This document shows, piece after piece, positions 50,508 through 59,585 of a DNA stretch of 64,000 nt. The position numbers and the translations under genes are program-made. Location: positions 310,001 through 374,000 of the forward strand of contig NZ_SMFM01000002.1 in the NCBI RefSeq assembly GCF_004349085.1, read 5' to 3'. The stretch is from Flavobacterium caseinilyticum (GTDB lineage: Bacteria; Bacteroidota; Bacteroidia; Flavobacteriales; Flavobacteriaceae). Position 1 is the stretch's first letter. Every line of letters starts with the position of its first letter. The notes below the pieces were generated by a model, which saw only the letters and a program-made list of their open reading frames with translations, was not told where the DNA came from and did no database searches.

Positions 50508-51740
50508 ATGGCTGGAACAAAAACAATACAAGAACAACACACAGCTGGACCACAAGCAATAGGATTTGACTATCAATTCTATTACTTTATGCTTTTAGCA
50601 CTTGATCTTACATTCGGTCAAAAAATTGGATTTGAAGTTAAGGATGATGTACATATTGACAAAGAAGATGGAACAACAGTATTATATCAAGCAAAACATA
50701 CAATCATAAAAAATTCAAAAGGTAATCCTCAGAATTTAACGGATTTGGATACTGACTTATGGAAAACTTTATCTAATTGGGTTGATTTTATTAATGCAGA
50801 TAAAAGTTCCGATTTTCTTAAAAAACATACATTCATTTTAGTCACAAATAAGAGTGAAAATAACAATGATTTTATAACTACGCTTAATACATTCAAAGAA
50901 GATAATGATTCTGATAAAGTGAAATTGAAAATAGCTGAATTAGGGAACAAAACTCAAGACGAAACGTTGAAGAAATACTTTAAAAATGTTTCCAAATTAA
51001 GTAAAAGTAAACTTGAACTATTTTTAAAGAATTTGACGATAGAAACCGGTGAAGATGAAATTATCGATAAGATTAAAAAAAGAATACTTGAAAAACACTA
51101 TCAAGAAAACTTAGTTGAGCCAATATTTGAAAAATTATCATCAAATTTGAATTTATCAAAGTATTTAGAAATAAAAGCTGGTCAAAGATTTGAAATTTCA
51201 GGTGAAGATTTTGGAAAAAAATTTGGAAAATGTTTCAAGATAGCAACCGATATTAAACCCCTACCCAAAAGAGAATTTCCTGTTTTACTACCTGATGATT
51301 TAGAAAGTCAGATTTTCATACAGCAATTACTTGACATAGGCGAAGTGCAAACAGGTTCAAATGATATTAGGAATTACACTACCCAAATGCTGAAATTTTT
51401 AAATCATTTTACTTATTGGTCTGAGGAAGAAAATTTCATTTTACTTACAGACATAGAAGAATTCAAAAATAACAGTATCCTAATATGGATAAATGAATTT
51501 AAAGCAAAATATAGACAAATTGAGCGTCAAATAAATAATGGTTATGCCATTGAGGATTTAGAAGATGATATTAAAAACTTAGGCGTCGATTTAGTTGACT
51601 ATATCAGAAAACAAGACTTGTCAATACCTGGATATTCAGATTTGGGTATTGAATTTAGCAATGGACATTACTACGCTCTATCAGACAAACTTGAAATTGG
51701 ATGGCATTTTGATTGGGGCAATAAATACAAAAAGGAATGA
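50508..51740 (+). CDS. Cap4-like nuclease effector of an ABC three-component (ABC-3C) system
   Basis: A 410-residue protein. The N-terminus has GPQAIGFDYQFYYFMLLAL, GFEVKDDVHI (residues 41-50) and VLYQAKH (58-64), a PD-(D/E)xK-type nuclease with Glu/Asp at 43-47 and Q61-x-K63, like the DUF4297/Cap4 dsDNA nuclease. The C-terminus ends SDKLEIGWHFDWGNKYK, as in ABC-3C C-terminal domains. It starts a five-gene operon and overlaps the next gene by 4 bp. It would be the killing arm of a defence system. Local DNA is far more AT-rich than the tra genes. Confidence 0.8.
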   Translation: MAGTKTIQEQHTAGPQAIGFDYQFYYFMLLALDLTFGQKIGFEVKDDVHIDKEDGTTVLYQAKHTIIKNSKGNPQNLTDLDTDLWKTLSNWVDFINADKSSDFLKKHTFILVTNKSENNNDFITTLNTFKEDNDSDKVKLKIAELGNKTQDETLKKYFKNVSKLSKSKLELFLKNLTIETGEDEIIDKIKKRILEKHYQENLVEPIFEKLSSNLNLSKYLEIKAGQRFEISGEDFGKKFGKCFKIATDIKPLPKREFPVLLPDDLESQIFIQQLLDIGEVQTGSNDIRNYTTQMLKFLNHFTYWSEEENFILLTDIEEFKNNSILIWINEFKAKYRQIERQINNGYAIEDLEDDIKNLGVDLVDYIRKQDLSIPGYSDLGIEFSNGHYYALSDKLEIGWHFDWGNKYKKE

Positions 51741-52183
51741 AAGAAATCTACTATGTATATAATAACGAAGCAATTGCAAGTTGCATATTTTTATCAATAT
51801 TGAATAATATCGACAGATTAGATATTGCTCGTTCTTGTTTGGTTTTGCCATTCTTATTGGATGATAGAACAGTTAGTTATTTGTCCAAAAATCAAGATAT
51901 GGAATTAGAGGATATGATAAAAGAACAATCCCGTTTGTTTACATCGTTTAATAAGAGGTATTTATCACTATTGCCAGTTACAATTAATTCTTTGACAATA
52001 TTAAATACTAGCAATCAAATAAGTATAGGAAATGAAATAATAGCGACTACTCAATTATATTCAAAAGATGAAAATTTAGGAGAAAGATTTACTAAAATAG
52101 AGGGAGTAATTCCAGAGTTTTTATCAATGATAGAAAATTATTCTACCATTCAACTATACAAAATCTTAAAAGTACAATTATGA
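51737..52183 (+). CDS. ABC-3C middle component
   Basis: A 148-residue protein beginning YYVYNNEAIASCIFLSILNN, with CLVLPFLLDDRTVSYLSK, FNKRYLSLLPVTINSLTIL and a helical end. This is the usual content of the small middle component encoded between effector and ATPase in ABC-3C loci. It overlaps both neighbours by 4 bp, implying fixed stoichiometry. Its molecular task, probably bridging sensor and nuclease, is inferred. Confidence 0.75.
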   Translation: MKEIYYVYNNEAIASCIFLSILNNIDRLDIARSCLVLPFLLDDRTVSYLSKNQDMELEDMIKEQSRLFTSFNKRYLSLLPVTINSLTILNTSNQISIGNEIIATTQLYSKDENLGERFTKIEGVIPEFLSMIENYSTIQLYKILKVQL

Positions 52184-54054
52184 AATTTATACTTCACGAA
52201 ATAAAGCTTTGGTTTAAGGACGAAAATACGGAACCTAAAAGCTATCAATTTTTACCCGATAAAGTGAATGTCATTACAGGGGATGCAACCACTGGAAAAT
52301 CAAGTTTCTGGAGTATAATTGACTATTGCTTATTGTCAGGAGACGTAAATGTAGCAAATACAATCAATGATAAAGTATTATGGTTTGGAATACATTTTAC
52401 AATAGGAGAAAAAGAAATATCTATAGTTCGCAAAACACCAAGTAATGGAGCGGTTTCATCGGAAGTATTTTTTAATTGGGGTTCATTCCCAAATAACCCA
52501 ATAAAAAATAAAGAAATTGCAGAGATTAAATCAATTTTAGATGAAAAATTTGGAATTACCGATACATTAAGATTTCCTTATGGAAAAGAAATGGGAAAAA
52601 CATCATTCAACATTTCGTTTAGGCATTTTTTATTATTTAACTCGATTACTGAAGATATTATTGGTGCCTCAAAAACATATTTTGACACTACATTTTATGG
52701 TAAAGAAGAATATGACAATGCTTTAAGTCATATTTTTGATTTGGTGATTGGAGTAAATGATATGAAAAATATCAAAGCCAACGAAAGGCTAAAAGAAATT
52801 GATACTGATTTAAAAAAAATTAAAAATCAAGAAAGAAATAATCAAAATAACACAAAGAATTTTGAAAAAGAAATATTTAACCTAATTGAAAAATGTAAAA
52901 CACAAAAATTCATTGAATATTCTGATTCTTTCGATAATGTAGATGATGCAATCTTGACGATTAAAGATATTATTACTAACACAAAGAAGGTTGCAGAAAA
53001 TTCAAAATTATTTTCGGAAATTAATCTTTTGTACAAAAACAAAAACGGACTACAAGCACAGCTTAATGCTATAAGTCAATATCAAAGAGAATATGATCTA
53101 TATAAAAAGAACTTAAATAAATCTGCTGACAGCTTACAACCTATAGAATTTTTAAGTCAAAAATTATCAGACCAATTAGTAGATTCATACGAAACAAAAC
53201 TTTTTATAGAGTCATTAGAATCTTCTTTGAAAAAAATTAAAATTAATCTTTCAAATAAAATTACCGAACCCTTGAAAGTTACAGGTGATGTTAAGGAGTT
53301 ACGAACGCAAATTCAGGAAATTGACAAACGAATAACTCAACTTAATGATATTAAGAAAAATCATCAATCAGAAGGACAAAAATTCATTGAACTAGGGAGA
53401 ATAGAAATTATACTCGAACAAATATTTAAAGGTAAAATAAATAAACCTATTGATACAATAAAATTGAATAGTTTGAATGAAGAAAAAGCTCGTTTAGAAA
53501 AAGTTCCAATAAACAATAATCAGATAAAGTATTTGATGAAAACTCAGTTAGACGAGAGTATTCAAAGAAACTACAATCAATTAAACTCACTACCTACCTA
53601 TAAAAATTACACAACGAGATTTGATGAGAATGAAATGATTTTGAAATTGTATCCACCTATAGATCAATTTCAATTTCCTTTAGATAACGTTGGAAGCAAA
53701 TCTAATTATATGTTTATGCACTTATGTGTTTATTTAGGATTACACGAACACATAATAAATATAGAGCAAGTACACGTCCCTCAATTTTTATTTATTGACC
53801 AACCAAGTATTCCTTATTACACTGGAGACAATAAAAAAGGAAATGATGATAAAACAAAACTTATTGATGCGTTCACCTTGTTAAATTCATTTATTAATTA
53901 TTTAACAACTCAAAAAAATACACATTTTCAAATTTTTATGGTTGAACACGCACCTAAAGAGTATTGGATCGACAACAATTTATCACATTTTCATACTGTA
54001 GATGAATTTATAGACGGGAAAGGATTAATTCCAAAAGAAATTTACAACAACTAA
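52180..54054 (+). CDS. ABC-3C ATPase (DUF3732)
   Basis: A 624-residue SMC/Rad50-like ABC ATPase. Walker A is GDATTGKSS (residues 34-42). A long coiled coil spans about 190-470. The signature region reads DNVGSKSNYMFMH, Walker B FLFIDQPSIPYY (about 536-547) and the switch His in MVEHAP (about 588). FLFIDQPS is the DUF3732 hallmark. Such ATPases are proposed sensors of foreign DNA. The start overlaps the middle component by 4 bp, and the next gene begins 2 bp after its stop. Confidence 0.9.
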   Translation: MKFILHEIKLWFKDENTEPKSYQFLPDKVNVITGDATTGKSSFWSIIDYCLLSGDVNVANTINDKVLWFGIHFTIGEKEISIVRKTPSNGAVSSEVFFNWGSFPNNPIKNKEIAEIKSILDEKFGITDTLRFPYGKEMGKTSFNISFRHFLLFNSITEDIIGASKTYFDTTFYGKEEYDNALSHIFDLVIGVNDMKNIKANERLKEIDTDLKKIKNQERNNQNNTKNFEKEIFNLIEKCKTQKFIEYSDSFDNVDDAILTIKDIITNTKKVAENSKLFSEINLLYKNKNGLQAQLNAISQYQREYDLYKKNLNKSADSLQPIEFLSQKLSDQLVDSYETKLFIESLESSLKKIKINLSNKITEPLKVTGDVKELRTQIQEIDKRITQLNDIKKNHQSEGQKFIELGRIEIILEQIFKGKINKPIDTIKLNSLNEEKARLEKVPINNNQIKYLMKTQLDESIQRNYNQLNSLPTYKNYTTRFDENEMILKLYPPIDQFQFPLDNVGSKSNYMFMHLCVYLGLHEHIINIEQVHVPQFLFIDQPSIPYYTGDNKKGNDDKTKLIDAFTLLNSFINYLTTQKNTHFQIFMVEHAPKEYWIDNNLSHFHTVDEFIDGKGLIPKEIYNN

Positions 54055-54056
54055 CT

Positions 54057-55094
54057 ATGCAAAATATAACATTAGGCGAAATAAATAAATTTATAGTTCA
54101 TTCAATTGGAAATAAAAACAATGGAGATGGTGTACGTTTTTCCGATATTTTAACTGATTTTGATAAAATTGAAGAGCACATTAAGCAGTTGCTAAACAAT
54201 AGTTTTAAGTTCGAAGAATTATATCAATTCTTTTTTCTTCCAAATTTGGAACTTAATCCTGTATATCAATTCGTAAGTTCAATTTTTAAAAGTAAAGAAT
54301 CATTTATTGAACAATCACAAAATGCAGGTCGATATTTATATGATAAGAGTACTCATCCACAAATAAAAAGTGGTGAGTTAGGTATAATCTATTTCAACGA
54401 TTGCAAAATAAATAATGAAATAGTAGACTGTATTGGTATTTTTAAATCAGAAAATAAAGACACTATTCTTAAAATAAATAATAAAGAAAATGGATTTGAA
54501 CTAACTGGAGAAAAAGGAATAAATACAAATAAATTAGATAAAGGATGCTTAATTTTTAATACCAGAAAAGAGAATGGTTTTTTAATTTCTGTCGTTGATA
54601 ATACCAATAAAAGTTCAGAAGCCCAATATTGGAAAGATGATTTTTTAGGAATCAAAACAATCAAAAATGATTTTCATCAAACCAATCAATTTTTAGGCAT
54701 TGCAAAACAGTTTGTTACTAAACAATTAGATGAAAATTTTGAAGTTTCCAAAGCTGATAAAATTGATTTTTTAAATCGTTCTGTTGACTATTTCAAAAAT
54801 AGTGAAACCTTTAATAAGCAAGAATTTGAAAAACAAGTTTTTGGAGATGAAAATTTAATAGAATCGTTCCAGAAATTTAACCAAACTTACAGACAAGAAA
54901 ATGAAGTCGAACTAGCAGACAATTTTCAAATATCTTCTCAAGCTGTAAAAAAACAATCTCGTATTTTCAAAAGTGTATTAAAACTTGATCGAAATTTTGA
55001 CATCTACATTCACGGAGATAAAAATCTTATTGAAAAAGGTATTGAAAAGGATGGCAGAAAGTATTATAAAATCTATTATCATGAAGAAAAGTAG
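54057..55094 (+). CDS. NdpA/YejK-like nucleoid-associated protein
   Basis: A 345-residue protein that follows the YejK pattern: KFIVHSIGNKNNGDGVRFSD at the start, SGELGIIYFNDCKINNEIVD and DCIGIFKSENKDTILKI in the middle, LDKGCLIFNTRKENGFLIS, and a C-terminal helical part with ADKIDFLNRSVDYFKNSETF. YejK proteins bind nucleoid DNA; homologues also occur in defence contexts. It follows the ATPase by 2 bp and so is presumably part of the same system. Confidence 0.75.
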   Translation: MQNITLGEINKFIVHSIGNKNNGDGVRFSDILTDFDKIEEHIKQLLNNSFKFEELYQFFFLPNLELNPVYQFVSSIFKSKESFIEQSQNAGRYLYDKSTHPQIKSGELGIIYFNDCKINNEIVDCIGIFKSENKDTILKINNKENGFELTGEKGINTNKLDKGCLIFNTRKENGFLISVVDNTNKSSEAQYWKDDFLGIKTIKNDFHQTNQFLGIAKQFVTKQLDENFEVSKADKIDFLNRSVDYFKNSETFNKQEFEKQVFGDENLIESFQKFNQTYRQENEVELADNFQISSQAVKKQSRIFKSVLKLDRNFDIYIHGDKNLIEKGIEKDGRKYYKIYYHEEK

Positions 55095-55099
55095 AAAAA

Positions 55100-55900
55100 A
55101 TGGCAAGTATTAAACGTCCAATGTTCGAGACTCACGTATTGGAAGGATTGTGTAGAACGATTGGGGATACCGTAGATGGTCTAACTGGTACTGAAATTGG
55201 CCAAATCCTTTTAAATTCTAATATCCCGGATATCGATTCCCAAAATACAAAGTGGAGAAGATTATATTCAGCATTTGCCGATTGGCAAAATAAAAATCAA
55301 TGTTCAAATCACATCTTAAGATTTATAAAAGATGCATTACAACCTGTCAGATACATTGGAAAGGAAGAGGTTTTTCATAATAGACGATTAGAAGTAAACA
55401 AGCGATTGTTTTTTATGGGTGCAGAAATTACCGAGGAAGGAAATATCAGGGAGGTACAAAAAGCAAAAACAATCTCTGAAGCGGAACAAAGAGCAAGTCG
55501 GTTAAAACAAAAATTAGAAAGTCGTAGTATTCATAATAAAATATTTGAATATTGTAAGGCTGAATTATTAGTAGAAAATTACTTTCATTCTGTTTTTGAA
55601 GCAACAAAAAGTATTGCAGACAGGTTAAGAAAAATGACTGGACTTTACGCAGATGGTAATGCTTTAGTAGAAACAGCTTTTTCAACTACTAATCCTATGA
55701 TAAGTATAAATTACTTAAAAACCGATACTGACCGGAGTGAACATATTGGTCTTTGTAATCTAATAAAAGGTGTGTTCGGTTTAATAAGAAACCCAACTGC
55801 ACATGAACCAAAAATTAAATATGAGATTACTGAAGATGAAGCTCTTGATATCCTAAATACAATATCCTTTATACATAAACGTTTAGACAAAGCAATTTGA
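55100..55900 (+). CDS. TIGR02391/Ymh family protein, HEPN-like
   Basis: A 266-residue protein. The C-terminal half is the Ymh domain: NYFHSVFEATKSIADRLRKMTGLYADGNALVETAFS, then IKGVFGLIRNPTAHEP, where R230-x4-H235 fits the RNase motif of HEPN domains, and EDEALDILNTISFIHKRLD. The N-terminal 100 residues are helical and may bind partners. Position (5 bp after the NdpA gene) makes it the fifth member of the operon, a possible second, RNA-cutting effector. Confidence 0.75.
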   Translation: MASIKRPMFETHVLEGLCRTIGDTVDGLTGTEIGQILLNSNIPDIDSQNTKWRRLYSAFADWQNKNQCSNHILRFIKDALQPVRYIGKEEVFHNRRLEVNKRLFFMGAEITEEGNIREVQKAKTISEAEQRASRLKQKLESRSIHNKIFEYCKAELLVENYFHSVFEATKSIADRLRKMTGLYADGNALVETAFSTTNPMISINYLKTDTDRSEHIGLCNLIKGVFGLIRNPTAHEPKIKYEITEDEALDILNTISFIHKRLDKAI

Positions 55901-55914
55901 AATATTGTGGAAGC

Positions 55915-56086
55915 TTAAGTAAACTCCCCAATATCAAAATCCTTCAAATCATTTTTCCGCAAAATGGAAGAACTTGCATCTGCTTCAGAATAAAGACTGT
56001 CGTCCAATAGCTCGGCAATTTTTCGGGATGCACCCTCAATGGAATTTTCCAGCAGGCTCAATAATTAGGCTCCCTGTATTTTCTGA
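55915..56086 (-). pseudogene. Decayed partial copy of the tra-region gene at 57041-57673
   Basis: The minus strand encodes ENSIEGASRKIAELLDDSL and SSSILRKNDLKDFDIGEF, closely matching the C-terminus of the intact gene (ENSMECASRKIAELLDGSF, SSSILRKNDLENFDIGDF). An in-frame TAA at 56065-56067 replaces a Glu codon, and homology stops near 56086. It directly borders the defence operon and was probably left by the recombination that brought the island in. Confidence 0.85.
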
Positions 56087-56152
56087 GCAGAAATTGGGTA
56101 TAAAAAAATGCTAAACTTTTACCATTTGATGTTTTACTGTAGCCTTTTCGAT

Positions 56153-57016
56153 TTACATTTTACGCCCTTTTTGTTTACTTTGTTTTGGCTGGATTGGCTG
56201 TTGTTTTTCGGCAGCTTTTTTTAGCATCTTTTCTATTTTAAGGTTGCTTTGAATTAAATCGACTAGAAAAGTTTTTTCCCACGGAACATTCTTTGCTGTA
56301 AACTGCATTTTTAACCCTTGCTTTACCAGTCCATGCTTAATGTCCAATCCATACTTCCTGTTCCAACCAATCCTGTCCAATAATCTTTCAGATGGAAATT
56401 CAACAGCTATTAAATCCTTAGGAAATTCGGTTATGAGACGATAATCAGGCTCCTGAAATTGGTGTGTTTTTGGATTATAGGGAATGGTATATGTTCTTTT
56501 ATCTCCGTCATAGTAGCTTTCGATATCTGAAAACACAATGCCTTGGGAACGGAAATCATCTTTGGGTCTTAGCTTGTCCATTCGTAAATCAACATAAAAA
56601 GTATGCCCTGTAATTTCTATAATGGGTAGCAGTCCTTTGTTTATACGTAATTCAAAAGCTTTCTGATCCACCATTATTTCAAAGTCGGTCTTTTGTCGAA
56701 TATCACCAAATGAGCAGTTGTACTTTTTAAACATACCCAATGGATCCATTTCGGAAATTTGAGGTATTTTGACAGTCGTAAAGATTTGTTTTGCTATATC
56801 AGATGAACTTATTCCATCGGTCGTCTTTGATTGGTCTAGACGTTTGGAATTTCTATCATATACAAATTCGTAATGTGTGCCGCAATCTTTCATATCCTCC
56901 AGAAAGAGTCTCCATTCAGGTCTTTCTTTTTCGAGTAATGCCATTTGGTTTATGTCGAAATGGTATTGTGTTCCCTCAATTTTAATTTCGGGCAATTCTC
57001 TTTCCATAATGTCCAT
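56153..57016 (-). CDS. ICE protein of the traB-D region, unknown function
   Basis: A 287-residue soluble protein. It contains LPEIKIEGTQYHFDINQMALLE near the start and GHTFYVDLRMDKLRPKDDF, SYYDGDKRTYTIPYNPKTH and FPSERLLDRIGWNRKYGLD later, then a Lys/Gln-rich tail. Such proteins occur in the transfer regions of Bacteroidota ICEs, but I know no function. It follows the TraC/D-like gene by 24 bp. Confidence 0.65.
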   Translation of the reverse strand: MDIMERELPEIKIEGTQYHFDINQMALLEKERPEWRLFLEDMKDCGTHYEFVYDRNSKRLDQSKTTDGISSSDIAKQIFTTVKIPQISEMDPLGMFKKYNCSFGDIRQKTDFEIMVDQKAFELRINKGLLPIIEITGHTFYVDLRMDKLRPKDDFRSQGIVFSDIESYYDGDKRTYTIPYNPKTHQFQEPDYRLITEFPKDLIAVEFPSERLLDRIGWNRKYGLDIKHGLVKQGLKMQFTAKNVPWEKTFLVDLIQSNLKIEKMLKKAAEKQQPIQPKQSKQKGRKM

Positions 57017-57040
57017 CTTTTATAAAAGACAAAGGGAAGT

Positions 57041-57673
57041 CTATAGAAAATCCCCAATATCAAAATTCTCCAAATCATTTTTCCGCAAAATGGAAGAACT
57101 GGTATCCGTTTCAGAAGAAAAGCTCCCGTCTAATAGCTCAGCTATTTTACGGGAAGCACATTCCATAGAATTCTCCAGTAAGGTGAATAATTCGGTTCCT
57201 TGTATTTTCTGAACTATAGCAACTGCTGTTTCCTTTTGAGATGGCTCCAATTTTTCTTTTTGCAGCAGCATCCCCACGGAGCTTAGTTCTTCAAAGGTAA
57301 CCCCTTGGGCAAAACCGTCATTACCACCGGATATTCCATACCTGTTCCATTCTTCTTCCTCTTCCTCCAAATCAGGCATATTCCCAAAAACTTCGTCCAG
57401 TTCTTCCTGCGGAATTTGCATATCGACATCTTCCTCGTCGATTTCAACATCAAAATTATCAATTTCCTGTTCTTGCTTTTTAATTTGGCTTTCAGTCGCA
57501 CTCATTGACACTGGAAGGCTTCTCATTGGTTTGGGCTGTCCCATAATATCGGGTAGTTTTGGATTGGGTTTTTCCTGCGTTGGTTTTTGCTCCTCCCCTT
57601 TCCTGATGATAATCTTATCCTCCAACAACAGCGCAATAACAATGAGTAAGCATATAACGATTACTGTTTCCAT
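57041..57673 (-). CDS. TraC/TraD-like transfer-region protein
   Basis: A 210-residue protein with an N-terminal membrane helix (VIVICLLIVIALLLED), a long acidic disordered region (residues 70-115, many Glu/Asp), and a conserved C-terminus (LLENSMECASRKIAELLD... FDIGDFL). Order after the ParA and DUF3408 genes matches the traC/traD position in Bacteroidetes conjugative transposons. It lies 2 bp after the preceding gene. A decayed copy of its 3' end is found at 55915-56086. Confidence 0.7.
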   Translation of the reverse strand: METVIVICLLIVIALLLEDKIIIRKGEEQKPTQEKPNPKLPDIMGQPKPMRSLPVSMSATESQIKKQEQEIDNFDVEIDEEDVDMQIPQEELDEVFGNMPDLEEEEEEWNRYGISGGNDGFAQGVTFEELSSVGMLLQKEKLEPSQKETAVAIVQKIQGTELFTLLENSMECASRKIAELLDGSFSSETDTSSSILRKNDLENFDIGDFL

Positions 57674-57675
57674 AA

Positions 57676-58092
57676 TTATAAAATAGGTTTGTACTTATCG
57701 TTGAAGCTTGTGGTAATCTGCTCACCGAACTCCTGAAAATGATATTCGAGAAGATTGTCTAAGTAGGCGTAAATGGTTATCTTATCTTCACCTATTACCT
57801 GTACTATACGCGACAGTTTCTCATGAAAATCAGGTCGGATATATACTGTTTTGCCATCACGGGCATTGGTACCAGGCCTTTTGAAAAATATACTTTCGTA
57901 ATCCTGTTCATTTACTTTTTTGGTTCTATTACGTTCCTTCAGTAAAGGTTTTTCCTGTAACGGTTTCATAGGAGCTTCGGGTTCTTCCGGCGGAAGTTGC
58001 AACCCTTCCCTTTTTACTCCATCTACCATTAAATTCATCATTAGCTCTTCGTTGATTTCAGGAATAGCTTTTTTCTTATTGTCTTTTTCCAT
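57676..58092 (-). CDS. traB: TraB-like protein (DUF3408)
   Basis: A 138-residue protein. The N-terminal half is acidic and Pro-rich; the C-terminal half (YESIFFKRPGTNARDGKTVYI, EKLSRIVQVIGEDKITIYAYLDNLLEYHFQEF) matches DUF3408, a ribbon-helix-helix-like domain encoded next to ParA in Bacteroidetes ICEs. It may bind DNA near oriT or the tra promoter. Gap to traA is 4 bp. Confidence 0.8.
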   Translation of the reverse strand: MEKDNKKKAIPEINEELMMNLMVDGVKREGLQLPPEEPEAPMKPLQEKPLLKERNRTKKVNEQDYESIFFKRPGTNARDGKTVYIRPDFHEKLSRIVQVIGEDKITIYAYLDNLLEYHFQEFGEQITTSFNDKYKPIL

Positions 58093-58096
58093 ACTA

Positions 58097-58864
58097 TTAC
58101 AATTGAACGATTCTTAAAAATTCCGTCATAAACTGGTCTAAGCGGCAAGCTTTCATCAAACGTTCATCGGGAGGCATTAAAGTTGAACGAAAAATTGTCT
58201 TGGCACCAGCTTCGCTTTCCTTGCGGAAACGTGTGCTGTTCTTAATCTGACATTGCATCAGACTTAATCCCAATTCATCTATCAATTTATTATAAACATC
58301 GTACAAAGGCGAACGCTCACGACCATCTACCTGATTCCAAAACAGGTTAATGGTTTCAATGGAGGTTTCTCCTTTTTTCATAATAACATCCTTCATCAAC
58401 TGGGTAAAAATAAGCGTACTTTCCATAACTACACGATCTGCTATAATAGGTGTAAAAATATGGTGCATCCCTGCCAGAGCTTTCAAAATACCGGGAGTGT
58501 TTACTGTACCCGGAAGATCAAAAAAGATAAAATCAACCGGAACGGAAGCGGATTCCAAAAAATCATGCGCAGCTTCCAATACCCCTTCAGCTTTATGTTG
58601 GATGATAGGATAAGCTTTTTTGTTAATGGTTGTAAATTGTTTGAATGCCACTCTTTTTAAAAACTCATTTTCCATCACCATAGCCAAATCACGAATCTTC
58701 ATTTTCATTAAACTATGTTGTGGAAAATCAACATCGAATACGGCTACATTGTAGCCCAGCCGATAATGCAGCGTACTGGCCGCAAGTGCCGTAAAGGTGG
58801 TTTTGCCTACTCCACCCTTTTGGGAAGAAAAAGCAATGAATACTGTTTTGTGTTCTGTTTTCAT
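58097..58864 (-). CDS. traA: TraA, ParA-family ATPase
   Basis: A 255-residue ParA/MinD-type ATPase. FSSQKGGVGKTTFTALA contains the deviant Walker A (KGGVGKTT, residues 16-23), AVFDVDFPQHS is motif A', and DFIFFDLPGTVNTPG is Walker B. In Bacteroidetes ICEs this gene opens the tra operon and is linked to partition or to positioning of the transfer complex. It is divergent from mobA across the oriT region. Confidence 0.9.
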   Translation of the reverse strand: MKTEHKTVFIAFSSQKGGVGKTTFTALAASTLHYRLGYNVAVFDVDFPQHSLMKMKIRDLAMVMENEFLKRVAFKQFTTINKKAYPIIQHKAEGVLEAAHDFLESASVPVDFIFFDLPGTVNTPGILKALAGMHHIFTPIIADRVVMESTLIFTQLMKDVIMKKGETSIETINLFWNQVDGRERSPLYDVYNKLIDELGLSLMQCQIKNSTRFRKESEAGAKTIFRSTLMPPDERLMKACRLDQFMTEFLRIVQL

Positions 58865-59585
58865 TTTTAACTGTATTAAATTATTTACTTATATCGTTGC
58901 GTTGGTAGATACTTATCTACTATTGCCTATACGTATGCAGTTTTGTAGAAAGCTATGTGGTCATTTAAGTAGGTATTGCTCTGCTTGAATACTAACATAT
59001 GTGCCTCTATTTTTAGGCACCTATACATATAGGTTTGTATCATCAGACCTAGTTATATGCAAACCCAAGTCTGTAAATATGCACATATACAACTATATGA
59101 TTTCATATCCTCAACTGCATCTATCCACATCCGGACGCTTTTACATACACAAGTGACTACATACATAATTAAGTAACTACATACCAACATAGTTATCTGT
59201 TTACACTCGCTTGCAGGTACAAAGAAATGCAGATATATACGTCCTTATTCTAAGGTGGAACGAATTGGCCTTTATTGGTGCTATTTGGCACTGTGACACA
59301 GTGTAATACTCTACTGAAGAGACGTTTACTTTGTAATTAAATTTTTTATTAACGGACTTATGCAAAAATATTATGAAATATCAAGTAAGAAAGTGAACGG
59401 CCCGAAGCCGTTTATCCCTGCTTTATTTAATCCGTCCCGAAGGGCGGATTTTTGTGTTCACCAGAACACGGCAAGTTGTGTTTTGAGGCACTCGAAACTG
59501 AGTTCGTGCCTCAAAACAGCTTGCCCTGCTGGGGGCTGAAAAGCCTTCCGAAGTCAGGCTTTTTGCTAAAGTTAAAAATGGATAT
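58865..59585 (+). other. Candidate oriT region between traA and mobA
   Basis: No gene fits these 720 bp. A strong inverted repeat, GTTTTGAGGCAC (59480-59491) and GTGCCTCAAAAC (59506-59517), lies about 70 bp before mobA; flanking GCAAG and CTTGC extend it imperfectly. Smaller dyads occur near 59000-59035 (GTGCCT/AGGCAC, CCTATA/TATAGG), along with many ATA-C-rich repeats. A relaxase target directly upstream of mobA/mobB is the usual arrangement. The nick site cannot be fixed from sequence alone. Confidence 0.6.
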
